This document shows, piece after piece, positions 6,183-8,079 of a stretch of DNA of 8,079 nucleotides. The stretch's first letter is position 1. Every line of letters begins with the position of its first letter. The notes under the pieces were generated by a model. The model made no database searches, had not been told where the DNA came from, and saw nothing but the letters and a program-made list of their open reading frames with translations. The position numbers and the translations under genes were made by a program. The DNA lies in NCBI GenBank assembly GCA_025936205.1, contig JAICTU010000426.1, forward strand, positions 1 through 8,079. Reading direction: 5' to 3'. Source of the DNA: Polyangiaceae bacterium (GTDB lineage: Bacteria > Myxococcota > Polyangia > Polyangiales > Polyangiaceae).

Positions 6183-7355
6183 TCAGTGTAGAGAAGCTCC
6201 AGGCAAAGCGCCAGTTTCTCCCGGCGCGGCGCTCGGCGGTTCTCGGGGCGGTTGTCCCAAACCGATGGCACGCGCGTGTTCGCCAAAGGTGCGACTGAAC
6301 ACATGGCGCTTACCCGGACCGGCCACGAAGAAGAAGTAGTCGGTTTGGGGCGGGTCGATCACCGCCTCCAGGGCAGCTTCGCTCGGGTTCGAGATCGGCC
6401 CTGGTGGCAGCCCTGGGTGCTTGTAGGTGTTGTACTCGTTGCCCGCATCTCGCAGCATGGCCGGGCTCACGATGCCGGTGTATCGAGCGCAGCTTTCCAG
6501 CCGCTCGCGCGCGAGCAAGCACCCGTAGCCCGCCGTCGGATCGGACTGCAACATCTGGCGCGGCCGAAAGCTCTCGTCGTTCAGCCGGTTGTAGAACACG
6601 CTGGCAATGTTGCCGTCTTCTTCGCGCGAACCCGCTTCTTTCTCCACGATGGATGCCAGCACGACGAACTGGTGCATCCCCCACCCGCCGGCTTCGCGCT
6701 CGCGCACGCGAGCGGCGTGCCGCTCGGCGATCTGGCGATAGCGTCGCAACATCTCTTTCACCAATGTGCGCACCACCAGCGCGGGATCGCTGTCCACGAA
6801 CAGGTCGTATGTGGCGGGAAACAGGTAGCCCTCGGCGGAGCGCGCCACGATGCCGAGCTCGGCGAGCAGCGCCGGGTCTTTGCAGGCATCGAGGAACGAT
6901 TGCGCCGTCGCGATCTCGCGCTCGCGCAGCCGCTCCGCGATCTGGAACTGGTTGTAACCCTCGGGGATGATGAGCTTGGCGTAGGGGCGGGCCCGGCTGC
7001 GCGTGAGGCGCGCCGCCAGCGCGGCGGGGTTCAGCCCGCGACGCAGCAGATGCACGCCCGGCGCGAGCCCGAGCTCCGAGCGACTCATGCGCAAGTACCA
7101 GGCAAACAGCCTCGGTTGTTGCAGGACTCCGGCCTGCGCCAGCTGCTCCGAGAGCGCCTCCGGCTCGATTCCGGGCTCTACGCGGAATTCGATCGCCTCT
7201 CCGAGCAGCGTGCTGCGGCGACTCCACGCCCAGAAGCCCGCGCCCACGGCGAGGCCGACGATCAGCACCAGGCCCCCGAGCGCGAGCCAGCGTCGCCCGG
7301 CGTTGCGGCGGCTGGCGCTCCGTCGGCGGGGGCCACTCGAGCGGCGGCGCGTCAT
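6183..7355 (-). CDS. mltG: Endolytic murein transglycosylase MltG
   Basis: MltG cleaves nascent peptidoglycan glycan strands at the outer face of the inner membrane and acts as a chain-length terminase. The 390-residue protein has a basic Arg-rich cytosolic start (1-22), one membrane helix (WLALGGLVLIVGLAVGAGFW, about 23-42), a LysM-like segment (about 55-110) and the YceG/MltG catalytic domain. Signature motifs are IIPEGYNQFQIAERL (119-133), EGYLFPATYDL (175-185), LASIVEKEAG with the putative catalytic Glu228, QSDPTAGYG (260-268) and NTYKHPGLPPGPISNP (289-304). The ATG at 7355 overlaps the ruvX stop as ATGA. A longer frame opening at 7496 is rejected because its first 47 residues are ruvX read in another frame. 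The Pro/Ala/Gly-rich tail (about 359-390) appears disordered. Confidence 0.95.
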   Translation of the reverse strand: MTRRRSSGPRRRSASRRNAGRRWLALGGLVLIVGLAVGAGFWAWSRRSTLLGEAIEFRVEPGIEPEALSEQLAQAGVLQQPRLFAWYLRMSRSELGLAPGVHLLRRGLNPAALAARLTRSRARPYAKLIIPEGYNQFQIAERLREREIATAQSFLDACKDPALLAELGIVARSAEGYLFPATYDLFVDSDPALVVRTLVKEMLRRYRQIAERHAARVREREAGGWGMHQFVVLASIVEKEAGSREEDGNIASVFYNRLNDESFRPRQMLQSDPTAGYGCLLARERLESCARYTGIVSPAMLRDAGNEYNTYKHPGLPPGPISNPSEAALEAVIDPPQTDYFFFVAGPGKRHVFSRTFGEHARAIGLGQPPREPPSAAPGETGALPGASLH

Positions 7356-7777
7356 CGGCCTCCCGCTGAAGCATTCCCGTCGAGCCAGCTCTGCAGCAGC
7401 ACCGCAGCCGCTGCGCTGTCGACCCGCTGCCGTCGCTCGCGGCTGGAATGCCCGCCCTCTTGCAAGCGTTGGTGGGCCTGGCGCGTGCTCAGCCACTCAT
7501 CGCAGAGCGTCACCTCGAGCTTCGTGCGCCGGGCCAGCGCCGCGGCAAATTGCCGCGTCTCGCGCGCGTTACGGCCCTCGCTGCCGTCCAGCTGGCGCGG
7601 CAGCCCCACCAGGAAGCGTTCGATCCCCTCCGCACGCGCCAGCTCGGCGAGAGCTTCGAGCAGAGCCGCGCGTGAGCCGCCCGGCAGGTGTGGCCTCGGG
7701 TGAGCCAGCAGCCCCAGCTCATCGGAAATGGCCACCCCCACCCGCACGCTGCCGAGATCGATGGCTGCCACTCTCAT
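7352..7777 (-). CDS. ruvX: Putative pre-16S rRNA nuclease / Holliday junction resolvase RuvX (YqgF)
   Basis: YqgF/RuvX proteins have an RNase H-like fold. In E. coli the protein finishes the 16S rRNA 5' end, while some homologues cut Holliday junctions. The 141-residue protein has the normal family length, with MRVAAIDLGSVRVGVAIS at the N-terminus (Asp7 metal ligand), FLVGLPRQLDGSEG (55-68), DEWLST (93-98, acidic Glu94) and VDSAAAAVLLQSWL near the end (Asp120 metal ligand). The start at 7777 (ATG) is fixed by this family N-terminus. The same frame stays open to 7939, but those 54 Arg/Ser-rich residues look like non-coding sequence. The ribosome site is weak (AGG about 9 nt upstream). It is probably the first gene of the minus-strand cluster and is coupled to mltG by ATGA. 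Confidence 0.92.
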   Translation of the reverse strand: MRVAAIDLGSVRVGVAISDELGLLAHPRPHLPGGSRAALLEALAELARAEGIERFLVGLPRQLDGSEGRNARETRQFAAALARRTKLEVTLCDEWLSTRQAHQRLQEGGHSSRERRQRVDSAAAAVLLQSWLDGNASAGGR

Positions 7778-8079
7778 TGTGCACAACCTAGCGTGAGCCC
7801 CCGCTCGAGAGCGAGTCGGCAGGGACGACCGGCTTTGGGGTCGAGGCGCTCTCACCCCTCGCCTTTCGCGTGGCCGGTTCCAGCTTGACCTGTTCGCGCG
7901 CAGCGAGCATAAGCGCTCGGGTCGCCGCGCTTCTCCCACTCCAGCGCACGATTCTGCGGGGACACCCCGCGCCCCACCGACTTTTGCGGGGATACCCCGC
8001 GCCCCGCTGAGGCTCGCTGAACTCCCTCATGTCATCCCGTGCCGCCCGCTTTCAAGCCGCAGCGCTGGTTTGGTTGGTA
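7778..8079. other. 302-bp region upstream of ruvX without a convincing gene
   Basis: Short frames exist on both strands, for example 7788-8030 on the minus strand, but their products are Arg/Ser/Gly-rich, match no family I know and have no good ribosome site. The promoter for the ruvX-mltG-DUF433-kinase-STAS cluster should lie here unless the cluster starts further upstream. I see no clear -35/-10 pair. The main visible structure is the pair of palindromes at 7956-8000. The last 60 bases hold nothing recognisable. Confidence 0.55.
7956..8000. repeat. Two tandem GC-rich palindromes, 30-bp period
   Basis: GCGGGG-ACA-CCCCGC (7956-7970) and GCGGGG-ATA-CCCCGC (7986-8000) are each perfect 6-bp inverted repeats with a 3-nt centre, spaced exactly 30 bp apart. 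Both copies are followed by GCCCC, giving 19 of 20 identical bases, while the next 10 bases differ. There is a TTTT before the second copy on the plus strand rather than after it, so neither strand looks like an intrinsic terminator. Candidates are a REP-like repetitive element or a dyad operator upstream of ruvX. Confidence 0.6.

Noticed and set aside
7356..7496. Upstream start for mltG adding 47 residues
   Set aside because: The extra residues are ruvX coding sequence read in another frame. The ATG at 7355 gives a normal MltG N-terminus and the ATGA overlap.
6252..7703. Long plus-strand open frame (483 codons) opposite mltG and ruvX
   Set aside because: Same reasoning: the composition is typical of an antisense frame, and MltG and RuvX are unmistakable on the minus strand.
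7778..7939. Upstream start for ruvX adding 54 residues
   Set aside because: RuvX/YqgF proteins begin directly with the MRxxAIDLGxxRxG strand, and the upstream translation is Arg/Ser-rich with no domain.
7956..8000. Possible CRISPR array: GC-rich palindromic repeats slightly reminiscent of type I-E repeats
   Set aside because: Only two units are present, the period is 30 bp so no spacer of normal size fits, the arms are in GCGGGG...CCCCGC order, and no cas gene is nearby.
7956..8000. Intrinsic terminator from the GC-rich hairpins
   Set aside because: Neither strand has a T-run after a stem. The TTTT precedes the second stem on the plus strand, which would be AAAA after it on the minus strand.

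Overview
This is a GC-rich (roughly two thirds G+C by eye), gene-dense bacterial chromosomal window with seven confident protein genes. The set suggests a Gram-negative, probably Myxococcota or another former deltaproteobacterial lineage. It has a ruvX-mltG pair, glmM directly followed by nagZ, a stand-alone DUF433 protein of a type I associate with myxobacteria, an NtrB-like PAS histidine kinase, and an exported alpha/beta hydrolase. The taxonomic call is an inference from gene content and protein style; no rRNA or other marker is present.

Layout, plus strand: glmM (74-1435) and nagZ (1446-2564) form a tight two-gene unit for amino-sugar and peptidoglycan precursor metabolism and recycling. 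A 462-bp stretch without an intact gene follows (2565-3026). It holds an inverted repeat, what looks like a minus-strand scrap of an alkyl/aryl-sulfatase gene, and a strong hairpin just ahead of the next gene. Then comes a secreted alpha/beta hydrolase (3027-4163).

Layout, minus strand, read from right to left: ruvX (7777-7352), mltG (7355-6183), a DUF433 protein (6153-5824), a PAS histidine kinase (5827-4670) and a small STAS/SpoIIAA-like protein (4673-4191). Three of the four junctions are 4-base start/stop overlaps (ATGA, GTGA, ATGA), and the remaining gap is 29 nt. All five genes therefore probably share a transcript, and the last three are probably translationally coupled. This cluster converges on the hydrolase gene with only 27 bp between them and no visible terminator hairpin.

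How they may work together: GlmM supplies glucosamine-1-phosphate for UDP-GlcNAc, NagZ recovers GlcNAc from cell-wall fragments, and MltG sets glycan-strand ends, so cell-wall metabolism is the theme on both strands. The least understood part is the DUF433/kinase/STAS-like triplet. It is a compact, apparently cytosolic signalling module with no response regulator and no toxin gene next to it, and it is the best candidate here for an undescribed system. The right end (7778-8079) carries no convincing gene but has two tandem, 30-bp-spaced GC-rich palindromes upstream of ruvX.
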